Assembly (NCBI RefSeq): GCF_003573695.1
Contig: NC_039358.1
Location: 193,788,418 to 193,852,417 of the forward strand
Direction: 5' to 3'
Source: Papaver somniferum
Taxonomy: Eukaryota; Streptophyta; Magnoliopsida; Ranunculales; Papaveraceae
DNA: 64,000 nt
The notes under the pieces were generated by a model. That model saw nothing but the letters and a program-made list of their open reading frames with translations. It was not told the origin of the DNA and did no database searches. A program made the position numbers and the translations under genes. Shown here piece after piece: positions 21,816 to 33,962 of this stretch. The stretch's first letter is position 1, and every line of letters starts with the position of its first letter.

Positions 21816-24256
21816 TGAAAATGCGGGGGTACAACAACCTCACCCAATATTTCGATTAGCAATATGTATGGACAAACTCTAATATACTTTTAAGAGAATC
21901 AACTAGACGGTCAGACTCAATCTTAATAAAAAGTATATCAAGGAGTTAATATCTCAATCTCTCGATTTGATATACACTCAAACAAATAGAAATCTGTGAG
22001 TCTTTATCAAATACAAGAGATATAAACTTGGATGGTACCAAAGACCAATATCCAAGAATCAATCCATTTCCAATCAATAACCAAAGGTTGGATTTCACAA
22101 TTGATCGATACAACGCACAACCTGTTATATTTCAATTATATAACAAAATATAATACAGAATAGAAATAACACAGACACCAGAATTTTTGTTAACGAGGAA
22201 ACCGAAAATGTAGAAAAACCCCGAGACCTAGTCCTGATTGAACACCACACTGTATTAACCCGCTACAGACACTAGCCTACTACAAACTAACTTCGGTCTG
22301 GACTATAGTTGAATCCTAATCAATCTCACAATGATTCAAGGTACAGTTGTGCTCCTTACGTCTCTGATCCCAGCAGGATATTACGCACTTGATTCCTTTA
22401 GTTGATCTCACCCACAACTAAGAGTTGCTACGACTCAAAGTCGAAGACTTTAATAAACAAATCTGTATCACACAGAAAAGTCTATGATAATAGATAAATC
22501 TGTCTCCCACAGATAAACCTATGAGTTTTGTTCCGTCTTTTGATAAATCAAGGTGAACAGGAACTAATTGATAACCCGAACTTATATTCTCGTAGTATTA
22601 TCAATCACCTCACAATAATCTAAATCGTATGGCAGCGAAACAATATATTGCGGAATCACAAACGATGAGACGAAGATGTTTGCGATTTCTTTTTATCTTG
22701 CCCTATCGGAGATATAATCTCAAGTCAATTATTCAATTGAACTCGTACGATAGAAAATGGCAAGAATAGATCGCTCAACTACAAGAGAAGTAGTTTCGTA
22801 TGGCTTCACAATCCCAATGAAGTCTTCCAGTCGTTAACCTACAGGGTCTCGAGAAGAAACCTAAGGTTAAAGGAGAATCGACTCTAGCAAAACCATTTAG
22901 TATCACACAGGAGGTGTGGGGATTAGTTTTTCCAGTTGCTAGATGTCTCCTTTATATAGTTATCAAATCAGGATTTGCAATCCAAGTTACCTTGGTAACA
23001 AAGCATTCAATATTCAACGTTAGATGAAAAACCTGATTTATTCAAGCTAATATCTTTCAACCGTTAGATCGAAACTTAGCTTATCACATACAAATAAAAT
23101 GTATTTTATTAAGTTTTGAGTAACCGTACCTAAACGTGTACACTTAGTTGGTTCACAAATAGTTAACCAATGGTTAGCCATATGAGCACTTTCATATTAA
23201 CCGTATCCATCTTCTTCACATAACTAGTTCAAATGACTCATAAGAACTAGTTGAAGAGTTGTTCAATTGCTTAGGTCTTTATTCATAGAAACAATTGAAA
23301 CAAAATCGGTTTGATCCATTTGAATCAATTCATGAACAATATACCCACGGTTTGCAAAGATTGCATTCCTTATAATTTATTGTTTTAAGTTCATGAACTA
23401 CCGATTTGAGAAATAACCAGCTTGGGTATGCGTACCTTAGCTACCGGATTTGAGTTTACAAACTCAACAGAAATTTTTGGTTCGAAAACTTCCGTGGGTA
23501 CGCGTACGGGTATCCGTACCTAAGGTGACTGGTTTACTAGTTTGCAAACTACAAACTCAGCAGAAATTTTCGGTTGAAAACTTCCGCTGGTACGCGTACA
23601 GGTACGCGTACCCAACCTGTCTCCTTCACCAATACCGTATGCACACATATGCACACACTTGGTTTCCGGCACATGGATTTATACACTAATGCGGGAAGGC
23701 ACTATATATGCTTATATCCATAGTTGGTAATCTCAAATCTACATTTCAATCATTGAAACATTCTTCTATAATGTTATAACAATCGTTATTCACAATTATC
23801 GTCATCAAAGCTATTTTCAAGATTGAAACGTCATCATGACTTTCGTCACGGGTAAAGATGAAAGTGGTTAAAGAAAAAGCTTACCAACACATATTTCAAG
23901 AAAAACATAGGCGAGTAAACTCGGCTCGAAATAGAAAATGTGTATGTATGAAAACTATTATACTTATACGACTATTGTCTCAAATGAAGGAGATAGAGTA
24001 GACTTTTGAGTGATAGATAAGTTCAAGTCTCCACAAACCTTTTTAGTCGGATGAAGTTTCATCGGTTTCTCAAGTAGTTCTTCGTCTTCGTAAGATGATC
24101 GCCATGGAGTCTGGAGATCAACTACAATTAACTATCCTAGACCGAGACTTAGTCGTAAGTAAACTAGAAATCAAGACATATAGTTTTGATCACTAATATT
24201 GACAAACATGCTTGATATAGCAACGCATGCGAGTTCGACCGAGCAATGCTCTAACA
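21816..24256 (-). repeat. 3' LTR of element F, 2441 bp
   Basis: The minus strand starts TGTTAGAGCATTGCTCGG and ends GTACCCCCGCATTTTCA. U3 palindromes of the ggtacgcgtacc type lie at about 23420-23620, TATA at 22951-22958 (minus). Confidence 0.9.
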
Positions 24257-25696
24257 ATCTCCCCCTTTGTCAATTTTAGTGACAAAACTATCAATACATA
24301 TGGATTACAAAATAGATAAAACTTTGTAGCTTCTTGTCCACATGCTTGATCTCCTTGGTGCTTCAACATTACTCGAAAACTTCATCTTTTCCAAGTACTC
24401 CCATGATTCCATAGATGTCCAGTTCAGCATCATAGTTGTTGAAGTTCCGTAGCCATAACAATGAGAAAACAAAAGCTCACGATCATTGTTATACAGTGTC
24501 ATAGTATTATTACACAACATCAAAGTTCTTATATCACAACTTCGACAACAATACTATGGTGATATGTATCACTGCCCCTTAGTCAATACTTCATCTTAAC
24601 ACGAAAACCGCTCCCCCTTACATAATGATCCGAAGACCATATGTATTTGTAGTGTGAACTACATATTAATTCTCCCCCTTTTTGTCGATAAAATTGGCAA
24701 AGGTACGAACACAGGATCTACTGAAATTTTCATGGAGACACTTCAAGACCAAAGAAAAGTACATATCAACTTTGTTTAGATGCAATCATAAAGCCGAAGC
24801 TAAATGCATTCATCACGGAGTTTGTAAAGATACAAGATAACTCCTCAAAAATTCCACAACCGCACTCCCCACAAAGATATGTAAATTAAGCGCAAGTTCA
24901 AAAGAACTCTCCCCCATTTGATGTCATTCCCGAAACAACAACAAGAGCGACCTTATTTTCACGAGAAAGGAAGGATTTCTTTGGACACCAAAAACCACAA
25001 AATGCTTTTGTATCCAAAATTCTCAATTAAACTAACCACAAGAGAACCCATGATTAATTTAATAGGAATACACAACCAAAATAACCACAAACGAATCTAT
25101 GATTAGTAGTCTAGTTGGAAATGCTCACACAATAATACTTATGGAGCCGCACAGTATATACATAAACTATGGATCAGGGAAGATCAATACTGCAGAATAT
25201 ACAAGGATTCATTCTATTTCCCATCACTATTTGCACAATGACATACAATAGACATAATCCTCGTAAACAAAAGATTTTAACCTATCTTGCATCAAAGAAT
25301 TGACATAATAGGCTTAACTTTTGTTTGTTTTATAAGTCCATCGATCTTGTATCAATACATGCATATCGATATATAAACGAGATAAATTTTGACACGTATG
25401 GGACAATAATAGTTCACGGACGCAAACACACATATCCCATAACATATTGCAATATATAAAACCATAAAGATTAATACTGCAAAAATCATCTTCCCAAACA
25501 ACTTTAGAATTTAAATAAATAAATCTAAAAACATGAAGATGAAAACGTTGGACATAGCTATGGGTACTCACATTAATGGCTATTCCAAACCCTAGTTATC
25601 CTTCTTAAACAAAAACAAGAATAAAAGTTCTCTTAAGAAGTTTCCCACACAAAAGTCAAAAAACAATTTAACACCAATATAAAGAGACACGAGAAA
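24257..25696 (-). other. 3' untranslated region of element F with polypurine-tract row
   Basis: On the minus strand, copies of AAGGGGGAG-like tracts lie at 24257-24268 (next to the LTR), 24611-24619, 24671-24684 and 24908-24919, with a weaker one at 24573. A conserved inverted repeat sits at 25024-25062. No gene seen here. Confidence 0.65.
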
Positions 25697-27021
25697 TCAC
25701 TCATCATCTTCATCTTTGGAGACCATGAAGTTTGAATGAACCTTGTCCATGTCTTCTTTAATATCGGGGTACTTGGTAGCAATCACAAGTAATTGTTCTT
25801 GAACACAACTTACTTTGGTATTCAATTTACAAACACCTTTGTAAATTTGACGAAGAAGCTTCGTAGAAGGATCACTCGAGCCATGAGTTGTGTCACGCCT
25901 TTGTCTCTTGCAAGCATATTCCTTCATTCGATTGAAAGTACACAGCCGAACAAGCTTGGGGGTTCCAATGGAGTTCCGAATGGGTTCAATGGAGAAGTTT
26001 CAACAAATACGCTCAATCAAGCATGGATAGCCTAACTTCTTGTCAACAGAAGTCATGTCTAACATTTGAAAATGAATCCGCAAATATCAAGACCTTTGGT
26101 TTCCATCACAAGGTAATAGACCAATTCCGCAAACTCACGACTCCAACGAGAGTTCTCAACCGTGGAAGGATAAAGGTTAGAAATACCCAATTTTCCAAAA
26201 GACTTCAGAGGAAAATCTAATTGATTAGTAGGAAACTTTCCTCCATTCCACACAACACTTTTACCACAAATACCTTTTGAAATTGTTTCATGTGAAGGAC
26301 TTTCATTTCTTGGTCTAGGAAGACGAAAATTACCCAAAGGGATTTTGGTAATCTTTGAAATTAATTCTCTATTCACTAGAATCCTTTCTCTATTGACCGT
26401 GGTCTTGAATTCCATGTCCTCAAGAACAACATCATGAATGTTGGCATAGAAGATTCTAGTAAGAGTATCATAACCTTCACCAAGGCCATCAAAGATGTTT
26501 CCAAGCTTGAATTTTTCAAAACAAGATAAATCCTCCTTATACCCACTAGTATTATCCAATTTCTTTTCTAAAATAAACCTAGTAGAAGAAATCTTTTCAA
26601 ATACTTTGCTACAGGACTCATCCACAAATCTAATCCTAATAGAATTTTTTTCAATAGGAAGATCAATCGAAGAGGATGAAGAACCTAGGTTATTTGAAAA
26701 ACCTTTTGAACCCTTAACATTCTTCATGATTCTAGAAGGAAATAAGGGAGTGTGCAAGAGATTACTTACTTGAATTTTATCTTGAGAAATCCCTTTACAA
26801 GTTGTTCTCCAGCAAGCTTTAGTGGAAAAAATGTTGAACCCTAGAAGTTCACGAACGCGGACAGAAGAGGGAGGAAGGAGGGTGGGCGTACCCGTACTTC
26901 TTTTATACCCACAGTTGGGCTTGGACCCGTTTATGAACCGCGACCCACATAAGGAATGTAGGATTTTTAGAGGTGCACGTACTGGGATAAAAATACCAGT
27001 GTGAAGAAAGAATACCTGCAC
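25697..27021 (-). pseudogene. Accessory ORF of element F, similar to the putative plant transposon protein family
   Basis: The open frame 27021-26059 (320 codons) probably starts at the Met at 26727, because a TATA box (26901-26907, minus) lies upstream of that codon. The product has a Ser-rich N terminus and a core RIFYANIHDVVLEDMEFKTT..VNRELISKITKIP. This resembles the FYANL..VRG..I...LGLP pattern of the Pfam family called putative plant transposon protein (PF20167, from memory). After frame breaks near 26060 and 25990 the reading continues with GYPCLIERIC and a C-terminal coiled, Lys-rich, acidic-ended part (25927-25697). Such proteins occur in several plant retroelements and have no known function. 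Confidence 0.5.
26901..26907 (-). promoter_or_regulatory. Candidate internal TATA box in element F
   Basis: The minus strand reads gggTATAAAAgaag about 175 bp before the Met at 26727, with ttctagggttcaac (telo-box-like) downstream. It parallels the TATA boxes before sORF2 in A and C. Confidence 0.4.
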
Positions 27022-27106
27022 AACCTTTTTGAAAAGCTTTTGTCACAAGGAAAATAATAAAAAGAATTCACAAACAAAGTCAACCAGTTACTTGCCCTAT
27101 TTCAAG

Positions 27107-27649
27107 TTATATACAAATTGGGTGATGCCGATCCTGAAATCGGGTGGTGTAGAATGCATAGAATTTCCCATGCAAATTCTTTGGTTGACATTTGTAGCGA
27201 GAATTAGGAGTAAAATCATAGTGATAAAACTCAGAATTCGTAGGTCCTTTTTTATTATGACACATAGATGACCTTTTCTGATAAATGGTTCCTTTACCAA
27301 CCTTACAGAAAATCTTTTTATCAACTTCAAGAGAGCTGGTAACTGGAATAGTTTGTGCATCATTAGAACATGATTTGACTAGTACAAAACTTCTATCAGA
27401 ATGATTCAATTCTTCTATGAAATTAAGCTTTTCTAAGAATTTTAAAACATTTTCAAACGCTCTAAATAGATCCTTGTCAATCGATCTTTTATGATAGTAT
27501 TCCTCAAAGAGATTAAGAGTAATTCTTGTGAGGGTCCATACCTTTGAGCGTTGATCGTGTTTTCTTTGACGATTCTCTTTAGAGAAATTTTTAATTTTTT
27601 CTTTAGATTGTTTCTTCACATCTAGATTTTCCGATATTCTAGATGTCAC
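27107..27649 (-). CDS. Leader-proximal ORF of element F, possible gag remnant
   Basis: 180 codons, basic, starting 184 bp after the 5' LTR. It has a Lys/Arg-rich N terminus, a Leu/Phe-rich helix (FRAFENVLKFLEKLNFIEEL) and a C-terminal segment MCHNKKGPTNSEFYH. This could be a decayed zinc knuckle of the C-x2-C-x4-H-x4-C type, since spacing and neighbours fit but most cysteines are gone. Position and composition suggest the C-terminal end of a gag. It could also be unrelated. No protease or integrase follows. Confidence 0.4.
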   Translation of the reverse strand: MTSRISENLDVKKQSKEKIKNFSKENRQRKHDQRSKVWTLTRITLNLFEEYYHKRSIDKDLFRAFENVLKFLEKLNFIEELNHSDRSFVLVKSCSNDAQTIPVTSSLEVDKKIFCKVGKGTIYQKRSSMCHNKKGPTNSEFYHYDFTPNSRYKCQPKNLHGKFYAFYTTRFQDRHHPICI

Positions 27650-27817
27650 AAGATTATCATGAGAGACCGCCGGTCTGAAAATTTATCTCTGAGCAGTCTT
27701 TAAGGAACTCTGGTGTGCGTTACAGATGCCATGAGCGAGCCTCCAAAAAGATTTCCCAGAGGGATAGACTTTTGAGGATCGGACAAATACAAACTTATAA
27801 GGTTTAACGTGTTTGCC

Positions 27818-27830
27818 TGCTCTAATACCA
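27818..27830 (-). other. Primer binding site of element F
   Basis: The minus strand reads TGGTATTAGAGCA, one base from the iMet site, 2 nt from the 5' LTR. Confidence 0.8.
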
Positions 27831-27832
27831 AT

Positions 27833-30294
27833 TGAAAATACAGAGGTACAACAACGACACCCAATATTTCAATTAGCAAACTGTATGGACAAACTCTAAT
27901 ATACTTTTAAGAGAATAAACTAGACAGTCAGACTCAATCTTAATAAAAAATATATCAAGGAGTTAGTATCTCAATCTCTCGACTTGATCTATACTCAAAC
28001 AAATAGAAATATGTAAGTCTTGATCAAATACAAGAGATATAAACTTGGATGGTACCAAAGATCAATATCCAAGGATCAATCAATTTCCGATCAACAACCA
28101 AAGGTTGGATTTCACAATTGATCGATACAACGCACAACCTGTGATATTTCAATTATATAAAAAAATATAATGCGGAATAGAAATAACACAGACACCAGAA
28201 GTTTTGTTAACGAGGAAACCACAAATGCAGAAAAACCCCGGGACCTAGTCCAGATTGAACACCACATTGTATTAAGCCGCTACAGACACTAGCCTACTAC
28301 AAACTAACTTCGGTCTGGACTGTAGTTGAACCCTAATCAATCTCACACTGATTCAAGGTACAGTTTCGCTCCTTACATCTCTGATCCCAGCAGGATACTA
28401 CGCACTTGATTCCCTTAGCTGATCTCACCCACAACTAAGAGTTGCAATGACCCAAAGTCGAAGACTTTAATAAACAAATCTGCATCACACAGAAAAGTCT
28501 ACGATAATAGATAAATTTTTCTCCCACAGATAAACCTATGAGTTTTGTTCCGTCTTTTGATAAATTAAGGTGAACAATAACTAATTGATAACCCGGACTC
28601 ATATTACCGAAGGAAATCCTAGTATTATCAATCACCTCACAATAATCTAAACTGTATGGTAGTGAAACTAGATATTGCGGAATCACAAACGATGAGACGA
28701 AGATGTTTGTGATTTATTTTTATCTTGCCCTATCGGAGATATAATCTCAAGTCAATTATTCAATTGAACTCGTACGATAGAAAATGGCAAGAACAGATCG
28801 CTCAACTACAAGAGAAGTAGTTTCGTCTGGCTTCACAATCCCAACGAAGTTATAGGAGAATCGACTACAAGAGAAGTCTTCCAGTCGTTAACCTACAGGG
28901 TCTTGAGAAGAAACCTAAGGTTAAAGGATAATCGACTCTAACAAACCAACTAGTATCACACAGGAGGTGTGGGGATTAGTTTTTCTAGTTGCTAGATGTC
29001 TCCTTTATATAGCTTTCAAATCAGGATTTGCAATCCAAGTTACCTAGGTAACAAAGCATTCAATATACACCGTTATATGAAAAACCTGATTTATTGAAGC
29101 TAATATCTTTCAACCGTTAGATCGAAACTTAGCTTGTCACACACAAATGAAATGTATTTCATTTAGGTTTGAGTAACCGTACATAAACGTGTACACTTAA
29201 TTGGTTCATATATAGTTAACCAATGGTTAGCCATATGAGCACTTTCATATTAACCGGTTTGACTCATAAGATCTAGTTGAAGAGTTGTTCAATTGCTTAA
29301 GTCTTTATTTATAGACACAATTGAAACAAAATCGGTTTGATACATTTGAATCAATTCATGAACAATATACCCATGGTTTGCAAAGATTGCATTCCTTATA
29401 ATTTATTGTTTTAAGTTCATGAACTACCGATTTGAGAAATAACCAGCTTGGGTACGCGTACGGATATGCGTACCTTAGCTACCAGATTTGAGTTTACAAA
29501 CTCAGCAGAAATTTTCGGTTCGAAAACTTCCTTGGGTACGCGTACGGGTATGCGTACCTAAGGTGACTGGTTTACTAGTTTGCAAACTACAAACTCAGCG
29601 GAAATTTTCGGTTGAAAACTTCCCCTGGTACGCCTACGGGTACGCGTACCCAACCTGTCTCCTTCACCAATACCCTATGCACACATATGCACACACTTGG
29701 TTTTCGGCACCTGGATTTATACACTAATGTTCCAACACACTATATATGCTTATATCCATAGTTGGTAATATCAACTCTACATTTCAATCATTGAAACATT
29801 CTTCTATAATGTTATAACAATCGTTATTCACGACTATCGTCATTAAAGCTATTCTCAAGATTGAAACGTCATCATGACTTTCGTCACGGGTAAAGATGAA
29901 AGTGGTTAAAGCAAAAGGTTACCAATGCATATTTCGAGAAAAAGATAGGCGAGTAAACTCGACTCGAAATAGCAAATGTGTATGTATGAAAATTATAATA
30001 CTTATATGACTATTGTCTCAAGAGAAGGAGATAGAGTAGACTTTTGAGTGATAGATAAGTTCAAGTCTCCACATACCTTTTTAGTCGGATGAAGTTCCAC
30101 TAGTTCCTCGAGTAGTTCTTCGTCTTCATAAGATGATCACCATGGAGTCTGGAGCTCAACTACACTTAACTATCCTAGACCGAGACTTAGTCGTAAGTAA
30201 ACTAGAAATCAAGACATATAGTTTTGATCACTAATATTGACAAACATGCTTGATATAACAATGCATGCGAGTTCGACCGAGAAATGCTCTAACA
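27833..30294 (-). repeat. 5' LTR of element F, 2462 bp
   Basis: Near-identical partner of 21816-24256. Minus-strand TATA at 29004-29011. U3 palindrome cluster (ggtacgcgtacgg and variants) at about 29450-29650. A local partial duplication near 28850-28880 (cgactacaagagaag) is absent from the other LTR. Confidence 0.9.
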
Positions 30295-30516
30295 GAAGGC
30301 AACGTTGAAGAGGGCAAGACTATTTAGTTTCACGAGAACCATGTTTTCATATCTTGCTTTCATGTTGTTGATCATGAAAACAAACTTCCAGTTCATATGT
30401 CATCTCAACTGGCAGGAAACCTTCTTCGAGATTTTGAGGTCGTACGTGAACAAGTCGTTATTGCAACAAAGAATCTTGAATTTCTAATAAAACGAACCGA
30501 AGAAAGCAACCTGTGA

Positions 30517-31942
30517 ACTTGTTTTTGTTCGATCTCTGGTTTCTGGTCATATCTGACGGCTCTCGGGTTCGTTTTTCCTTGGAGTTATTTTTTGTCTAGG
30601 AAACTTCTTATGAGAATTGATTCTTGTGTTTTAAGAAGAATAAATAGGATTTGGAATAACCAATATTGTGAGTAGACATAGCTATTTCCGACGATTTTCA
30701 TCTTGCAATGTTTTTAGATTTATTTATTTAAATTCTAAAGTTTATTTGGAAGATGATTTTGCAGTATTAATCTTTATGGTTTCATATATTGAAACTTGTT
30801 AGGGGATATGTGTGTTTGCGTCCGCGAACTATGATTGTCCCATACATGTCAAAAGTTAAGTCTTTCATATATCATTATGCAAATACTGATAAAAGATTGA
30901 ATAAACTTTTGACAAACAAAAGTTAAGCCTATTATGTCATTATGTAAATATTGATGGAAGATAGAATGAACTTTTGTTTACAAAGATTAAGTCTATTGTA
31001 TGTCTCTACGCAAATATTGACGAAAAATAGAATGAGTCTTTGAATATTCCGCAGTATTGGTCTTTCCCTGATCCACATCTTTGTGTAAATATTGTGCGGC
31101 ACCGTAAGTCTTCTTATGTGAGCATTTACGATTAAATTAATCATGGGTTCTCTTGTGGTTAATTTAATTGAGTATTTTGGATACAAATTCATGTTTCATG
31201 TGATTTGTTAATGTCCAAATAAATCATTTTGTTCTTGTGAAAGTAAGGTCGCTCTTGTTGTTCTTTCGGGAATGACATTTTATAGGGGGGAGTTCTTATT
31301 TGAACTTGTGCTTTATTCCAAATCTTTGTGGGGAGTGCAATTGTGGAATATTGTAGGAGTTATCTTGTATCTTTATAAACTCCTTGATGAATGCATTTAG
31401 TTTCGGCTATATGATTGCATCTAGACAAAGTTGATATGTTGTTCTCTTTTGGCCATGAAGTATTTCTGTGGAAATTTCATTAGGATCCCACTAGTTTTCG
31501 TACCTTTGCCAATTTTATTGACAAAAAGGGGGAGAATTAATGTGTACTTCACACTACAAATACATATGGTTTATGGATCATTATGTACGGGGGAGTGGTT
31601 TTCATGTGAGATGAAGTATCGACTAAGGGGGAGTGATACATATCACCATAGTGTCAAAGTTGTGATACCATTGGACTTTGATGTTGTGTAATAATATTAT
31701 GACACTGTATAACAATGATTGAGAGCAACTGTTTTCTCATTGTTATAGCTGCGGATCTTCAACAACTATGATGCTGAGTTGAACACCTTTAGAATCATGG
31801 AGTACTTGGAAGTGACGAAGATTTCGAGTAATGTTGAAGAACCAAGGAGATCAAGAATTTGGTTGAGAAGCTACAAAGTCTATTTATTTTTTAATCCATA
31901 TGTATTGATAGTTTTGTCACTAAATTTGACAAAGGGGGAGAT
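30517..31942 (+). other. 3' untranslated region of element A with polypurine-tract row
   Basis: No gene seen. Tracts at 31285-31290 (gggggg), 31523-31535 (aaaaagggggaga), 31588-31595, 31625-31633 and 31931-31942 (next to the 3' LTR). A conserved inverted repeat lies at 31131-31170. Multiple polypurine tracts are a known Sirevirus signature. Confidence 0.7.
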
Positions 31943-33962
31943 TGTTAGAGCACTGCTAGGTCGAACTCGCAAACGTTTCTATCTCAAGCTTGTTTGTCAA
32001 GTTTAGTGATCAAAACTATAAGTCTTGATTTTTAGTCTACTTATAGTAATGTCTCGGACTAGGATAGATTGTGTAGTTGAGCTTTATACTTCACGGCGTT
32101 CATCGATTGAAGACGAAGAACTACTAAGGAGAGCTTGTGGAACTTCATCAACAAAAGGTATGTGGAGACTGAAACTCATCTGTCACTCAAAAATTTTATT
32201 TCTACTCTATCTCCCTTCTTGAGACAAAATTCGCATTACTATATGGTATTTGATTATACACATTTGATATTTCAAGCTGAGTTTAACTCGCATACATATT
32301 TCTCGAAATATGTGTTGGTAAGCTTTCGCTTTAACCAAGTTCATCTTATATTCTTGATGAAAGTCAAAAGATAATCATATGAAATCGCCTGGTAAGATCT
32401 TACATGATTTATGTGATACAGTCATTTGATGTAGACTCAGAATGTTTCGTATTGATTATTTCAATATCTTGAAAATCGCTTTGATGCTAATAGTTAGTGA
32501 AAACAACTATTGCCATCCTCTAAGAAAGTTTCAATGATTGAAATAGAGTTTAGAACACTTAACCATAATTGGATTATAGACATAGTATGCGTACTTGCAT
32601 ATATGTTGATCCAAGACCGGTATAGTATGCATACCCGTATGCGTACTGGGAAGGTCAGGTAAAGTCCGGGAGCCTTGGTATGCGTACCCATACGCGTATT
32701 GGCGAACTCAGTTGAAGTCCGGGAACTTTTGTATGCGTACCCGTATGCGTACTAATTTAACTGTTGTTTTGGATGTATGATAGTATGCGTACCCGTTCGC
32801 ATACTGTCGGACACAGTCCAAGCCCGACTACTTAAGTGTACGTACTCGTTTGCATACTTGAGAGGGTTAAGTTCTAGAATCGGTTTGTTCATGAACTAAT
32901 ACATTTATATAATAAGGAATGCAATCTTTTTTAAACCGTGGCTATAATGTTCATTACTTGATTCGAGTGAATAAAAAACGATTTTGCTTCAATTGTGTCT
33001 TGTATACTTCTATGGGAATATAAAAATTGAACAACTCTATAACTAGTTTCATTTGAGTCATTTGAACTAGTTTTGGTTAAGATGAATAAGGTTGGTATGA
33101 AAGTATTCATATGGCTAACTTCGGTTAACTATTGTTGAGCCAACAAGGTGCACACGTTTAGGTATGGTTACTCATATCTAAATGAAGTCACTTTTCATTT
33201 GTGTGTAACAATCTAAGTTCGATATAACGGTTGAAAGATATTAGCTTGAGTCTAATAAGGTTTTCATCTAACAGTGAATATTGAATGCTTTGTTACCAAG
33301 GTAGCATTGATTGCAAACCCTGATTTTGAAGACTATATAAAGGAGAACTCTAGCAACAGGGAAAACTAATCCCCACACCTCATGTGTGATACTAGTTGCG
33401 ACTAGAGTCGATTCTCCTTTAACCTTAGGTTTTTCATGCAACCCTGTAGGTTAACGACTTGAAGGCTTCATTGGGATTGTGAAGCCAGACCCAACTATTT
33501 TCTCTGTAGTTGCGTGTTCTGATCTTGCCTTGTTCTATCTATTGAGTACTATCTTCTCTAATATTTTCTCGAGATTGATTCTCCGATAGGCAAGATAAAA
33601 AGTAGTCACAAACATCTTCGTCTCATCGTTTGTGATTCCACAATATCTTATTTCGCTGCCATACGATTAAAATTATTGTGAGGTGATTGATATTTATAAG
33701 TTTTTCTTCGGGAATATAAGTCAGGTATATCAATTGGTTCCTGTTCACCTTGATTTATCAAAAGACGGAACAAAACTCATAGGTTTATCTGTGGGAGACA
33801 TATTTATCTATTCTATAGACTTTTTATGTGAGACAGATTGGTTTATCAAGTCTTCGACTTTGGATCGTAGCAACTCTTAGTTGTGGGTGAGATCAGCTAA
33901 GGAAATCAAGTACGCAGAATTCGGCGTGGTTCTAGAGGCGTAAGGAACGCGACTGTACCTTG

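Larger units (their letters stand above)
21816..30294 (-). mobile_element. Element F: non-autonomous Sirevirus-like element carrying accessory ORFs, 8.5 kb
   Basis: 3' LTR 21816-24256 and 5' LTR 27833-30294, both ending TG..CA; exact duplication GAAGG (21811-21815 and 30295-30299). It sits inside sORF2 of element A in inverse orientation. The internal 3.6 kb holds a short gag-like remnant, an accessory ORF with its own TATA box, and the polypurine-tract row. No protease, integrase or RT was found. Confidence 0.9.
21793..30516 (+). pseudogene. Small second ORF (sORF2) of element A, split by element F
   Basis: It starts in gtgcacaATGG at 21793, is cut after 21815 by element F and resumes at 30300, ending at TGA 30514. 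Once the duplication GAAGG is counted once, it aligns with the intact 86-codon sORF2 of element C: ISCFH-DHEN, SSQL-NLL-DF-VVREQ, IAT-L--L. One in-frame stop lies just after the joint. The protein is short, charged and partly coiled-coil. Its function is unknown. Confidence 0.55.

Noticed and set aside
23450..29727. 79-codon ORFs in both LTRs of element F
   Set aside because: They are produced by the gtacgcgtac repeats in U3 and lie on the strand opposite to the element.
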